From Serratia liquefaciens (GTDB lineage Bacteria > Pseudomonadota > Gammaproteobacteria > Enterobacterales > Enterobacteriaceae), in assembly GCA_012719855.1 (NCBI GenBank), contig JAAXZN010000059.1, forward strand, positions 1 to 64,000: a stretch of 64,000 nucleotides of DNA, given 5' to 3'. Shown here piece by piece: positions 41,653-50,939 of this stretch; position 1 is the first letter of the stretch, and each line of letters starts with the position of its first letter. Position numbers and translations under genes: made by a program. The notes below the pieces were generated by a model. It was not told where the DNA came from and made no database searches. It saw only the letters and a list, made by a program, of their open reading frames with translations.

Positions 41653-42882
41653 ATGAAAAGAAAAACTTTATTGCTGTGCTTGCCGTTATTTATGACCGGG
41701 ACTGCCTTGGCGGAAACCAACGACTATCAATTGGATCAGGTGCTGGTGATGAGCCGCCATAACCTGCGTGCGCCGCTGGCCAACAACGGCAGCGTATTGG
41801 CGCAGTCCACGCCTAAAGCCTGGCCGGCCTGGGACACGCCGGGGGGCCTGCTGACCACCAAGGGCGGGGTGCTGGAAGTGTATATGGGCCACTACTTCAA
41901 TGCGTGGCTCAAGCAGACCGGGGTACTGCCGCAGGAAGGCTGCCCGACCGCCGGCAGCGTTTACGTCTATGCCAACAGTTTGCAACGCACGGTGGCGACC
42001 GCGCAGTTCTTTACCAACGGCGCTTTCCCCGGTTGTGACGTCAGCGTGCATCATCAGGACAAAATGGGGGAAATGGATCCGACCTTCAACCCGATCATCA
42101 CTGACAACAGCGAAGCTTTCAATCAGCAGGCTCTGGGGGCAATGAACGCCGAACTGGCCTCGTTGAAGCTGGGCGCCTCCTACAAGCAATTAGAAAAAAT
42201 CATTGATTACAAAGAGTCCAGCGCCTGTAAAACCGACAAGCACTGCGATCTGACCAAAGAAGCCAGCAAAATGAGCGCGGTGCCGGGCAAAGAGCCGGGC
42301 GTGGCCGGGCCGCTGCGGGTAGGGAACTCGCTGGTGGACGCCTTTATGCTGCAATATTACGAAGGCTTCCCGATGAAGGACGTGGCCTGGGGCAAAATCA
42401 CCACGCCACAGCAGTGGAAACAGTTGGCGCAGCTGAAGGACGGCTATCAGGATTCGTTGTTCACCTCGCCGGTGGTGGCGCAAAACGTGGCCAAGCCGCT
42501 GCTGACTTACATCAACGGTGCATTGATTGGCGAACGCAAGCCGGATTCACCGAAGGTGACGGTGCTGGTGGGCCACGACTCCAACATTGCCTCGCTGCTG
42601 TCGGCAATGGAGTTCAAGCCGTACCAACTGCCGCATCAGTATGAGAAAACGCCGATTGGCGGCAAGTTGGTGTTCCAGCGCTGGCACGATAAGAAAAACG
42701 ATCGTGATTTGCTGAAAATCGAGTACGTGTATCAATCCACCGACCAGTTGCGCAATGCCACCCCGTTGACGCTGAAAGCTCCGCCACAGCGCGTGACGAT
42801 GGCGTTAAAAGGCTGCCCAATCGATAAGCAGGGCTACTGCGCCTGGAGCGACTTCGAAAAAACCATGAAAGGGATTCTGTAA
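41653..42882 (+). CDS. agp: Periplasmic glucose-1-phosphatase (histidine acid phosphatase)
   Basis: 409 residues. A signal peptide of about 20 residues ends in Ala-Leu-Ala before Glu-Thr-Asn. The histidine-phosphatase motif SRHNLRAP has nucleophile His36 and phosphate-binding Arg35 and Arg39. The C-terminal proton-donor motif is VGHDSN. It releases glucose from glucose-1-phosphate (and can act on inositol phosphates) in the periplasm. Several Cys residues can form disulfides. The ideal CRP site upstream suggests control by carbon status. Confidence 0.92.
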   Translation: MKRKTLLLCLPLFMTGTALAETNDYQLDQVLVMSRHNLRAPLANNGSVLAQSTPKAWPAWDTPGGLLTTKGGVLEVYMGHYFNAWLKQTGVLPQEGCPTAGSVYVYANSLQRTVATAQFFTNGAFPGCDVSVHHQDKMGEMDPTFNPIITDNSEAFNQQALGAMNAELASLKLGASYKQLEKIIDYKESSACKTDKHCDLTKEASKMSAVPGKEPGVAGPLRVGNSLVDAFMLQYYEGFPMKDVAWGKITTPQQWKQLAQLKDGYQDSLFTSPVVAQNVAKPLLTYINGALIGERKPDSPKVTVLVGHDSNIASLLSAMEFKPYQLPHQYEKTPIGGKLVFQRWHDKKNDRDLLKIEYVYQSTDQLRNATPLTLKAPPQRVTMALKGCPIDKQGYCAWSDFEKTMKGIL

Positions 42883-42892
42883 TCCTGTCGTG

Positions 42893-42918
42893 CCTCTCCC
42901 TCGATAACGGGGGAGAGG
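42893..42918 (+). terminator. Stem-loop after agp
   Basis: CCTCTCCC (42893-42900) pairs with GGGAGAGG (42911-42918), 11 bases past the agp stop. No U-tract follows. The right arm also provides the only Shine-Dalgarno-like sequence for the next gene. Confidence 0.5.
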
Positions 42919-42926
42919 AATAATCA

Positions 42927-43682
42927 TTGTTGCTCAGGAGCTCGGCGTCTAAAATCAGCGTTCTGCACACCCAATATGGACAACCCGTGTTCTCTTCTTT
43001 TATCCCTAGCTTTGAACGGTTGAACCTGGACGATTACCCGGGGCAGGTTGCCCGTTGCCGCTTTTCTTTGGCGCACTATCAGGATGACTGTTTCGCTGCC
43101 ATTGGCATGGCTTTCCCCGACCATCTGGCGCGTGCGGTGCCAAAGCGGCGGGCAGAGTATCTGGCCGGGCGTTACCTGGCGCGAGCGTTGTTGGCGCCGC
43201 TGGGGTTTGCGGATTTCACGTTACTGCCTGGCGAAGACCGGGCACCGCAGTGGCCGCCGGGTATCGCCGGTGCGCTCAGCCACAATGCAGATACTGCGCT
43301 TTGCGCGGTGCATCCGGAAACCGGGTTGGGCGGCGTGGGGCTGGACGTTGAAACGCTCATTCCCGCCGCGCGTGCGCAGGAGCTGCAGCGTGCTATCGTC
43401 AGCGAGGCGGAGTCTGCCCAACTGCGCACTCATCCACAGCCATTTAACCACCTGCTGACCTTGGCGTTCTCCGCCAAAGAGAGCCTGTTCAAAGCGCTAT
43501 ATCCGCAGGTGCGCTGCTATTTTGACTTTCTCGACGCACGCCTGGTTACGCTGGATACGCAACGACAGACGTTCGAACTGGAACTGCTTAAAACCCTCAC
43601 GCCGCAGTGCCATGCCGGTCGCCGCTTCAGCGGACGTTACTGGCAGAAAGGTGACGATGTCACAACTTTTATTTGTTTATAA
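42927..43682 (+). CDS. 4'-phosphopantetheinyl transferase (EntD/PswP-like)
   Basis: 251 residues if it starts at the TTG at 42927 (GGGAGAGG upstream); a GTG at 42987 would give 231. The Sfp/EntD-type motifs are present: GVGLDVE (Asp, Glu for Mg) and LAFSAKESLFKAL. It attaches phosphopantetheine from CoA to carrier domains of peptide synthetases. No siderophore or NRPS gene adjoins it. In Serratia such a stand-alone enzyme (PswP) serves prodigiosin and serrawettin synthesis, so a broad role is plausible. Confidence 0.83.
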   Translation: MLLRSSASKISVLHTQYGQPVFSSFIPSFERLNLDDYPGQVARCRFSLAHYQDDCFAAIGMAFPDHLARAVPKRRAEYLAGRYLARALLAPLGFADFTLLPGEDRAPQWPPGIAGALSHNADTALCAVHPETGLGGVGLDVETLIPAARAQELQRAIVSEAESAQLRTHPQPFNHLLTLAFSAKESLFKALYPQVRCYFDFLDARLVTLDTQRQTFELELLKTLTPQCHAGRRFSGRYWQKGDDVTTFICL

Positions 43683-43724
43683 ATCAGATAAATAACCTAA
43701 AAATTCAGCGTTGCACCGTCACTT

Positions 43725-44612
43725 TTACCGGTGAATTCGCCTGCGACGCAGCAGGTGGCGGGCCCCTTCCGACACCAGCAGCAGCACCGCCAGCCAGATA
43801 GGAATATAAGTCAGCCATTCATCCCGGCCAATGCTCTCACCAAGCAGCAAGGCCACCACCACCAACAGCACCGGCTCCACATAGCTCAGCAGGCCGAACA
43901 GGCTGAACGGCAGCAGGCGACTGGCCAGGATATAGCACACCAGTGCCGCGGCGCTGATCACCCCCAACAGTGGGATTTGCCAATAAAGTGCCGGGCTGAT
44001 GTTCAGCGCCGCCAGCGGCCCGTTGCCCCCGAAGGCGAACCAGGCGGCGACCGGCAGCATCAACGCCAGCTCACACCACAAGCCACCCAGGTTATCGGTG
44101 CCGAAACGGCGGCGCAGGATAAAGTACACCGGGTAACCCAGCGCCACCAGCAGGGTGGTCCAGGACACGCCGCCGACCTGATACAACTCGTTGCCGACGC
44201 CGATAATCGCGCAGCTGACCGCCAGTTTTTGCAGCAGCGAAAGGCGGTCGCGGAATATCAGGCGTCCTGCCAGCACCATGGTCAGCGGCAGCAGGAAATA
44301 GCCGAGCGACACCTCCAATGCCTTGCCGTGCAGCGGTGCCCAGAGAAACAGCCAGAGCTGAACCCCCAGCAGCGCCGAACTCAGCGGCAAAAACAGCAGG
44401 CGGCGCGGCCGCTGTTTTATCCAACTCAAGGTCTCGCTGACCTTGCGCCAGTCGGCGGAAAGCACCATAAACAAGGTCAAAAACGGTACCGTCAGCAGGG
44501 TACGCCAGCCAAAGACTTGCTCACCGTCAAGCGGGGACAGGGTAGAGGTGTAGTAATACATCACGCCAAACAACACCGAGGCGATGACGGAAAGAACGAT
44601 CCCTTTAATCAC
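43725..44612 (-). CDS. rarD: RarD family DMT permease
   Basis: 295 residues with ten hydrophobic segments in two EamA-like halves and a very basic C-terminus. Segments LFGVMYYYTSTLSPLDGEQVFGWR (split over the first helix and loop) and LGYFLLPLTMVLAGRLIFRDR are typical of RarD (chloramphenicol-sensitive protein) transporters. The substrate is not established for the family. It stands alone, convergent with the phosphopantetheinyl transferase and divergent from alkB. Confidence 0.82.
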   Translation of the reverse strand: MIKGIVLSVIASVLFGVMYYYTSTLSPLDGEQVFGWRTLLTVPFLTLFMVLSADWRKVSETLSWIKQRPRRLLFLPLSSALLGVQLWLFLWAPLHGKALEVSLGYFLLPLTMVLAGRLIFRDRLSLLQKLAVSCAIIGVGNELYQVGGVSWTTLLVALGYPVYFILRRRFGTDNLGGLWCELALMLPVAAWFAFGGNGPLAALNISPALYWQIPLLGVISAAALVCYILASRLLPFSLFGLLSYVEPVLLVVVALLLGESIGRDEWLTYIPIWLAVLLLVSEGARHLLRRRRIHR

Positions 44613-44751
44613 ATGCGATCCTGAAAAGTTATTGATTTTATTGCCGGTACTCTAGAGAAGTTTAGCGCTAACAACAATGCGGCGCATCAGGCTGGACAAT
44701 CGGCAACGGCAAGTTAAAATAAATACTGTGTATTAATACAGGTGTTTTGTC

Positions 44752-45399
44752 ATGACCCTCGATCTTTTTGAAGACTCCGTGCCGCCGCCGTGGCGGGAAC
44801 AGATTGCCCCAGGCGCGGTGGTGATGCACGGTTTTGTGCGCGATCACGGCCCGGAGCTGCTGGCGGCGGTGCATGGGGTGATTGCCCAGGTGCCCTGGCG
44901 GCACATGACCACGCCGGGCGGCCATGTGATGTCGGTGGCGATGAGCTGGTGCGGCAACGGCTGGAGCAGCGACAGCCGCGGTTACCGCTATTCGGAGCGC
45001 GATTCGCGCAGCGGAAAACGGTGGCCGCCGATCCCGGATATCCTGATGGCGCTGGCGGATGAAGCGGCACAGCAGGCGGGTTTTGCCCCCTTCGTGCCGG
45101 ACTCCTGCCTGATGAACCGCTACGATCCGGGCAGCAAGCTGTCATTGCATCAGGATAAAGACGAGCATGACTTCGGCTCGCCGATCGTTTCCGTTTCCCT
45201 CGGTCTGCCGGCGGTATTCCAGTTCGGCGGCATGCAGCGCAGCGATCGGGCCCAGCGCATTCCCTTGGCGCACGGCGACGTGGTGGTGTGGGGCGGCCCG
45301 TCGCGGCTGTGTTTTCACGGCATTATGCCAATTAAGGAAGGCTACCATTCGCTGGTGGGGCCACACCGTATCAATATCACCTTACGCAAGGCGCTTTAG
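44752..45399 (+). CDS. alkB: DNA oxidative demethylase AlkB
   Basis: 215 residues. The Fe(II) site is His133, Asp135 (LHQDKDE) and His189 (CFHGIMP). 2-oxoglutarate is held by Arg206 and Arg212 in HRINITLRK. These fit E. coli AlkB with an offset of two. It repairs 1-methyladenine and 3-methylcytosine by oxidative demethylation. No ada gene adjoins it. Its 3' end overlaps the converging LysR gene by 18 bases. Confidence 0.94.
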   Translation: MTLDLFEDSVPPPWREQIAPGAVVMHGFVRDHGPELLAAVHGVIAQVPWRHMTTPGGHVMSVAMSWCGNGWSSDSRGYRYSERDSRSGKRWPPIPDILMALADEAAQQAGFAPFVPDSCLMNRYDPGSKLSLHQDKDEHDFGSPIVSVSLGLPAVFQFGGMQRSDRAQRIPLAHGDVVVWGGPSRLCFHGIMPIKEGYHSLVGPHRINITLRKAL

Positions 45400-46332
45400 C
45401 TGCGGCTCTTTCGCCAGGCAGGCCACCAGATAGTCGATAAACACCCGCAGCTTGGGCGGCAGGTACTGATTGGGGGCATACAGCAACCACAGCCCGCCGT
45501 GATAACTGCTGAGGAAGTCCCACTGCGGCAGCACCTGCACCACTTCGCCGTCGTCCAGCGCCTGGCGGGCGGTAAAGTACGGCAGGCTGCCAATGCCAAT
45601 GTGCTGTTTCACTGCATCCAGCCGCGCGCCGGTATGGTTGGCGGCGTAGCGTCCGCGCACGTTGACCGTCACCGTTTTTCCGGCCTGGCGGAATTTCCAG
45701 CGGGCGTCGTTCGGCGTTTCACCCAGATAAATGCAGCTGTGCTGCGCTAAATCCTGCGGATGTTGCGGCGTTCCCTGCTGCGCCAGATAAGCCGGCGTGG
45801 CGCACAGCAGGTGCTCGATGGTCATCAGTTGGCGGCCAATCAGCCCAGGGGAGGGGCGTTCGGTAATGCGCAGCGCCAGATCGACCCGGTCATCAATCAA
45901 ATCCATATAGCGGTCTTCCAGCCGCAGGCGAACGTCAACCTTGGGGTAGCGGCGTAAAAATGCCGGTATGTGCGGGTGCAGCACATAGCGTCCCACCGCC
46001 TTGGGCACGCTGACGCTGACCAACCCTTCAGGCTCTACGGCACCGCGACCGCTGAACTCCATCACCGAGTGCGCGGCGTCCAACATGCTGCGGCAGCGCT
46101 GAAACACCTCTTCACCTTGTTCACTTAGACGCAGTTTTCGCGTGGTGCGATGCAGCAGTTGCAGTGCCAAAGCCTGTTCGAGCCTGGCGACGCTGCGGCT
46201 GGCGGCAGAGGGGGAAGTGCCCAGTCGACGGGCGGCGGCGGAAAAGCTGCCGCTCTCGACCACCTGAACAAACACCGCCATCTCGGCCAGCAGCGAATGA
46301 GAAAGATTTGTGCTCACGGCGCAAAGGTCCAT
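45382..46332 (-). CDS. LysR-type transcriptional regulator
   Basis: 316 residues. The HTH is at about 15-75 (GSFSAAARRLGTSPSAASRSVARLE), followed by the substrate-binding-like effector domain. It resembles the DsdC/YafC/AaeR-like group with the DDGEVVQVLPQW segment. It is divergent from the alanyl-tRNA editing gene with a 69-base gap, so it may regulate it. It is convergent with and overlaps alkB by 18 bases. The ligand is unknown. Confidence 0.85.
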   Translation of the reverse strand: MDLCAVSTNLSHSLLAEMAVFVQVVESGSFSAAARRLGTSPSAASRSVARLEQALALQLLHRTTRKLRLSEQGEEVFQRCRSMLDAAHSVMEFSGRGAVEPEGLVSVSVPKAVGRYVLHPHIPAFLRRYPKVDVRLRLEDRYMDLIDDRVDLALRITERPSPGLIGRQLMTIEHLLCATPAYLAQQGTPQHPQDLAQHSCIYLGETPNDARWKFRQAGKTVTVNVRGRYAANHTGARLDAVKQHIGIGSLPYFTARQALDDGEVVQVLPQWDFLSSYHGGLWLLYAPNQYLPPKLRVFIDYLVACLAKEPQLKRLA

Positions 46333-46401
46333 TGTCTTGTTGGTGGATTATCCTTTGATTATGGCATGAATATAATGGGCTCTCTAATCAGGAGAATAAC
46401 C

Positions 46402-47031
46402 ATGACCGAACGCCTTTATTATTACAGCGACGACTTACAGGGCGAAGCGCAGGTGCTGGCCTGCACCCCGATGGAAGAGGGAGGATACGCAGTAGAGCTG
46501 GACGCCACGCTGTTCCACCCTCAGGGAGGCGGGCAACCGGCCGACGGCGGTAAACTGGGTGGCATTGCGGTGCTACGGGTGGCGCAGCAGGGCGACAAGG
46601 TGCTGCATTTCACCGCCGAGCCGTTGGCCGCAGGGCCGGTGAGCGTGCAGGTTGATGGCGAACAGCGCCGTTTGCATACCCGTTGGCACTCCGCCGGACA
46701 TCTGATCGGCTGGCTGGGGGAAACCCGTGGCTGGCAACCGGTGAAGGCGCACCATTGGCCGGGCGAAGGGCGGATCACTTTCGCACCGGGCGCGGAGCCA
46801 CAAACGCTGGATCAGGATTTTCTACAGGCGGAGCTGGCGCGGCTGATTGCAGCCGATTTCCCTCGCAGACAAGTGGCGGTCGACGGCCTGCGGCAGGTGG
46901 GGTTTGGCGAACTGCCGGCCTATGGCTGCGGCGGGACCCATGTGTCCTCGCTGGCGGAGCTGGGGGCAGTAAATATCACGGCGCTCAAAGTGAAAAAAGG
47001 CCAGCTGATTGTTCAGTACGCGCTGGATTAA
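46402..47031 (+). CDS. Alanyl-tRNA editing protein (AlaX-like)
   Basis: 209 residues from the ATG at 46402, behind AGGAG. The zinc site of AlaRS editing domains is complete: HTRWHSAGH (HxxxxxxxH pattern) and CGGTH near residue 178. The glycine-rich HPQGGGQPAD motif is near residue 35. It hydrolyses Ser-tRNA(Ala) or Gly-tRNA(Ala) in trans, protecting translation. It has no alanyl-tRNA synthetase core. It is divergent from a LysR gene and convergent with a small secreted protein. Confidence 0.9.
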   Translation: MTERLYYYSDDLQGEAQVLACTPMEEGGYAVELDATLFHPQGGGQPADGGKLGGIAVLRVAQQGDKVLHFTAEPLAAGPVSVQVDGEQRRLHTRWHSAGHLIGWLGETRGWQPVKAHHWPGEGRITFAPGAEPQTLDQDFLQAELARLIAADFPRRQVAVDGLRQVGFGELPAYGCGGTHVSSLAELGAVNITALKVKKGQLIVQYALD

Positions 47032-47047
47032 AACGTCGTCCGGGCGG

Positions 47048-47296
47048 CTATTTCGCCGGCCCGGCCTGCCGCAACATGGTGCAGAATGCGCACTGGCATC
47101 CCGCCTGCGGCAGCGCGGCGCAGGTACCGATATTGACCGCCTGCGCGTCCATCGCGTGAAAACCGTAAAACATATTCTCCAGGTTTTTTTCCGCAGCGCG
47201 CGCCTGCTCAGGCTGTGGCTCGGGCACTTTGGACTGAAACGCGGCGGCCCGCCCGGCCAACAGGCCAAGGAACAGCAGCGAAAGCTGAATCTTCAT
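47048..47296 (-). CDS. Small secreted Cys-rich protein, function unknown
   Basis: 82 residues. A clear signal peptide (Met-Lys-Ile-Gln, then a Leu-rich core, cleavage after Ala-Ala-Ala near residue 19) precedes a mature peptide of about 63 residues. Four Cys occur at the C-terminal end: one in IGTCAAL and three in the CQCAFC cluster. GGGAGA lies 5 bases before the start. The sequence suggests a folded, disulfide-bonded or metal-binding periplasmic peptide. I do not recognise a family. Confidence 0.65.
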   Translation of the reverse strand: MKIQLSLLFLGLLAGRAAAFQSKVPEPQPEQARAAEKNLENMFYGFHAMDAQAVNIGTCAALPQAGCQCAFCTMLRQAGPAK

Positions 47297-47471
47297 TTTC
47301 GTCTCCCTGATGTGATTACTGATACGTTATAACAAAACCCCCGTTCTGCCAACCGTCGCTGCCTTGTGCATTTTCCGCCATAGGTTAGCGAAATTAGTTC
47401 GTTCAACTCCCCGCCGATTTGGTTTGTTATCTAATCCATAACATTCCGAAATAAAGAAGGCGTGGCTCACT

Positions 47472-49097
47472 ATGTTTAAGTTCTCTTTCAATAGATTAAC
47501 CAGCGGAATAACAGTGGCATTAGGCTTGACGGTAGCGGCTACCCCGGCGCTGGCGTCGGTGCAGGGGGGAACGCTGATCTATCTGGAACAGCAGGCGCAC
47601 ACCAACCTTTATCCGCCTTCCGGCGGCTTCTACCCCAACGGCGGCATTCTCAACCAGATCACCGACAAGCTGACCTACCAGAACCCTAAAACGCTGGAGA
47701 TTGAGCCGTGGATCGCCGAATCCTGGAGCAGTAACGCCGACAAAACCGAATACACCTTCAAGCTCCGGCCGGGGGTGACCTTCTCGGACGGTACGCCGCT
47801 GGACGCCAATGCGGTGGCGAAGAACTTCGATACCTATGGCCTGGGCAACAAAGAGAAGCGTCTGCCGGTCTCCGAGGTGATCAATAACTACGACCGCAGT
47901 GAAGTGATCGATCCCTTGACCGTGAAGTTCTACTTCAAACGCTCTTCGCCGGGTTTCCTGCAGGGCACGGCCACCATAGGGTCAGGGCTGGTTTCTCTCA
48001 GTACCTTAAACCGTAATTATGACGAATTGGGTGACGCGCGCCATATCATCGGCTCCGGCCCATTTGTGGTCAGTGCCGAAACGCTGGGGCGCGAAGTGGA
48101 TCTCAGCGTGCGCAAAGATTACCGCTGGGGCCCGGCCAAACTGACGCAGCAGGGGCGCGCCAATCTGGACGGTATCAAGGTGATCGTGACCGGCGAAGAC
48201 AGCGTACGTATTGGCGCATTGCAGGCCGGGCAGGCGGACTTTATTCGCCAAATCCAGGCCTACGACGAGAAACAAACCCAGGATCAGGGTTTCACTATCT
48301 ACGCCGCCCCAACGCGCGGCGTCAATGACAGCGTGGCCTTCCGGCCGGACAACCCGTTGGTGAGCGACCTGCGCGTGCGTCAGGCATTGTTGCACGCCAC
48401 CGACAGCAAGCAGATCGTCGAGACGCTGTTCTCCGTTAACTATCCGCAGGCCAAATCGGTGATTGCTTCTTCCGCCGCCGGTTTTGTCGACCTCTCCGCC
48501 AAACTGAAATTCGACCCGGAACTGGCCAATCGTCTGCTGGATGAGGCGGGCTGGAAAAAAGGCGGTGACGGCCTGCGTGAGAAGGACGGCAAAAAACTGT
48601 TGCTGAACGTCTATGAGTCGCTGCCGCAGCCCCAGAACAAGGCGGTGCTGCAGCTGGTTTCGCAGCAGTGGGGCAAAGTTGGCGCGCGCTTGAACATTCT
48701 GGCGGGCGACGCCGGCAGCAAGGTGGCGGATAACCTGGATCCGCAGAAAACCCCGGCGGCGGTGGTGGAAGTGGGGCGAGCCGATCCGGATGTGATTAAA
48801 AGCCAGTTCTACCCGACCAACCGCGATGCGCTGTTGCAACAGGGCGGGACGGGCAAAAACAGCGCATTTAAAGACGATAAGCTGAACGCGCTGCTGCTGG
48901 GTATCGCCTCAGAGGTGGATGCGCAAAAACGCTTGCAGATTGCCGGCGAGGCGCAAAATTACCTGCTCGATCAGGCCTACGTGATCCCGTTCTTCGAAGA
49001 GCCGCAGGTGTTTGCCGGGGCGCCTTATCTCAAGGGCGTAAGTTTTGAAGCGGTCGGCCGCCCGAGTTTCTACGGCGCCTGGTTGGAAAAACGCTGA
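47472..49097 (+). CDS. ABC transporter substrate-binding protein, family 5 (KPN_01854-like)
   Basis: 541 residues. A signal peptide ends near Ala-Leu-Ala-Ser (about residue 29). The SBP_bac_5 fold is visible: GGTLIYLEQ start, LTYQNPKTLEIEPWIAESW, the TFKLRPGVTFSDGTPLDA segment. It delivers a peptide-like or small organic solute to the permeases that follow. Operon content (flavin monooxygenase plus CMD/AhpD protein) matches the family I remember as KPN_01854 in TIGRFAMs, whose substrate is unknown. It heads a six-gene operon. Confidence 0.85.
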   Translation: MFKFSFNRLTSGITVALGLTVAATPALASVQGGTLIYLEQQAHTNLYPPSGGFYPNGGILNQITDKLTYQNPKTLEIEPWIAESWSSNADKTEYTFKLRPGVTFSDGTPLDANAVAKNFDTYGLGNKEKRLPVSEVINNYDRSEVIDPLTVKFYFKRSSPGFLQGTATIGSGLVSLSTLNRNYDELGDARHIIGSGPFVVSAETLGREVDLSVRKDYRWGPAKLTQQGRANLDGIKVIVTGEDSVRIGALQAGQADFIRQIQAYDEKQTQDQGFTIYAAPTRGVNDSVAFRPDNPLVSDLRVRQALLHATDSKQIVETLFSVNYPQAKSVIASSAAGFVDLSAKLKFDPELANRLLDEAGWKKGGDGLREKDGKKLLLNVYESLPQPQNKAVLQLVSQQWGKVGARLNILAGDAGSKVADNLDPQKTPAAVVEVGRADPDVIKSQFYPTNRDALLQQGGTGKNSAFKDDKLNALLLGIASEVDAQKRLQIAGEAQNYLLDQAYVIPFFEEPQVFAGAPYLKGVSFEAVGRPSFYGAWLEKR

Positions 49098-49104
49098 GGA
49101 GATC

Positions 49105-50052
49105 ATGATGAGCCGATATCTGGCACGGCGTATCGGGCAGGCGCTGCTGGTGCTGTGGGCGACCTTTAGCCTGTCGTTTATCTTGCTGCAGGTGCTGCCC
49201 GGCGATGCCATTCTGATTAAGTTTCAGAACCCGGACATGGGCCTCAGCCCGGCGCAGATCGCCGATATGCGCGCGGCCTATGGTGCCGACGTGTCGCTGT
49301 GGCAGCAGTATTTGCATGCGCTGGGCAACGTGTTGCGCGGGGATCTTGGCTATTCCATTCAGGCCGGTGTGCCGGTGACGGAGCTGTTGGCCACCAACTT
49401 GCCCGCCACGCTGCAACTGGCGCTATTGGGTTTTTCGCTGGCGCTGATCCTGGCGCTGGCGCTGGCCTTTATCTCCAATTTGACCCGCTTTGGCTGGCTG
49501 AGGTCATTGCTGCAGTCGCTGCCCTCGCTGTTTGTCTCGGTGCCGACCTTCTGGCTGGGCATCGTGCTGATCCAGCTGTTTTCATTTCAGCTCAAGCTGA
49601 TCCCGGTGATCAATCCGGGAGAGTGGGAAGGGTTGATATTGCCGATTGTGACGCTGGCAATACCGATTTCCGCCCCGCTGGCGCAGATCCTGATCCGCAG
49701 TATCGATCAGGTACAGACTCAACCTTTCGTTGCCGTGGCCCGCGCCAAGGGGGCCAGCCGCAGCCGGGTGCTGTGGCGGCATGTAGCGCGTAACGCCATG
49801 CTGCCGGTGCTGACCATCGCCGGTATTTTACTGGGTGAACTGATCGCCGGTGCGTTGATTACCGAAACCGTGTTTGGCCGCAGCGGGTTGGGGCAACTCA
49901 CCTTGCAGGCGGTGCTGAATCAGGACGTCGCGGTGCTGCAAGCGATCGTGGTGATTTCCGCCGCCGCTTTCGTCACCCTCAATCTGCTGGTGGATCTGCT
50001 GTTCCCGCTGCTGGATCCGCGATTGAAAACCCATACAGGAGCCGCCGTATGA
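49105..50052 (+). CDS. ABC transporter permease, DppB-like
   Basis: 315 residues from the ATG at 49105 (GAGGAG upstream; the next codon is also ATG). Six hydrophobic segments and the DppB-type N-terminal RRIGQALLVLWATFSLSFILL are seen. The EAA-type loop is around RAKGASRSRVLWRHVARNA. It pairs with the next gene, whose start overlaps its stop, to form the membrane channel of the importer. Confidence 0.88.
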   Translation: MMSRYLARRIGQALLVLWATFSLSFILLQVLPGDAILIKFQNPDMGLSPAQIADMRAAYGADVSLWQQYLHALGNVLRGDLGYSIQAGVPVTELLATNLPATLQLALLGFSLALILALALAFISNLTRFGWLRSLLQSLPSLFVSVPTFWLGIVLIQLFSFQLKLIPVINPGEWEGLILPIVTLAIPISAPLAQILIRSIDQVQTQPFVAVARAKGASRSRVLWRHVARNAMLPVLTIAGILLGELIAGALITETVFGRSGLGQLTLQAVLNQDVAVLQAIVVISAAAFVTLNLLVDLLFPLLDPRLKTHTGAAV

Positions 50053-50939
50053 GCAGTATCTCCTTTGAGAAATCCAGCGCGCCAGAGCGCGATCTGGGCG
50101 CGGTGGAAAGCGAAGGCACTTTGCCAACGCACCGTCCGCGCCGCCGTCGTGTACCGCTGACGCTGTTGCTGGCCTGGGCGGTGATTGCCATCGCGGTGCT
50201 GTGGGCGCTGGCACCGCAGCTGTTCACGGCCTACAGCGGCACCGAAGGCATTGCCGGGGCGCAGCGTTTGGCACCGGGGGGCGAACATTGGTTGGGCACC
50301 GATCAACTGGGGCGCGACCTCTATGCGCGCATTGTTTATGGCGCTTCGCAGACGCTGTCCGCGGCGCTGGTGGCGGTCGCTTTAGGCCTGCTGTTGGGCA
50401 CCGCGCTGGGGCTGATTGCCGGTGCGGTGGGCGGCATCGCGGATGACGCGGTGATGCGCCTTGTCGACGTGTTGCTGTCGATTCCCGGTCTGCTGCTGTC
50501 GTTGAGCATCATTATTTTGCTGGGCTTCGGCACGGTAAATGCCGCCATCGCCGTGGGGATTACCTCGGTAGCGAACTTTGCCCGCCTGGCGCGCGCCGAG
50601 GTGGTGCGGGTACGCCACAGCGATTACGTCGAGGCGGCCTATGGCAGCGGCGGTACCTTCTGGGCGGTGCTGTGGCGGCACATTTTGCCGAACTCGTTAA
50701 CCTCGGTAATTGCCTTCTCGGCATTGCAGTTCGGCAGCGCGATTCTGGCGATTGCCACCTTGAGCTTCCTGGGTTACGGCACGCCACCGCCGACGCCAGA
50801 GTGGGGGCTGCTGATCGCCGAAGGGCGCAACTATATTTCCACCGCCTGGTGGCTAACCACCTTCCCGGGGCTGGCGGTCGTGGCGGTGGTTCTGGCGGCC
50901 AACCGCATCAGCCGCGCATTGGGGAGAACGCCAGTATGA
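50049..50939 (+). CDS. ABC transporter permease, DppC-like
   Basis: 296 residues, starting in an ATGA overlap. A cytoplasmic N-terminal arm of about 30 residues precedes the first of six membrane segments. The DppC motif GTDQLGRDLYARIVYGA is near residue 80. The coupling loop around YVEAAYGSGGTFWAVLWRHILPN (split between helices) contacts the ATPase. It forms the heterodimeric channel with the preceding permease. The ATPase gene starts 4 bases before its end. Confidence 0.88.
   Translation: MSSISFEKSSAPERDLGAVESEGTLPTHRPRRRRVPLTLLLAWAVIAIAVLWALAPQLFTAYSGTEGIAGAQRLAPGGEHWLGTDQLGRDLYARIVYGASQTLSAALVAVALGLLLGTALGLIAGAVGGIADDAVMRLVDVLLSIPGLLLSLSIIILLGFGTVNAAIAVGITSVANFARLARAEVVRVRHSDYVEAAYGSGGTFWAVLWRHILPNSLTSVIAFSALQFGSAILAIATLSFLGYGTPPPTPEWGLLIAEGRNYISTAWWLTTFPGLAVVAVVLAANRISRALGRTPV

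Noticed and set aside
43731..44624. Nearly 300-codon frame opposite rarD
   Set aside because: Very rich in Gln, Arg and His, as expected for the antisense of a Leu/Ala-rich membrane protein.
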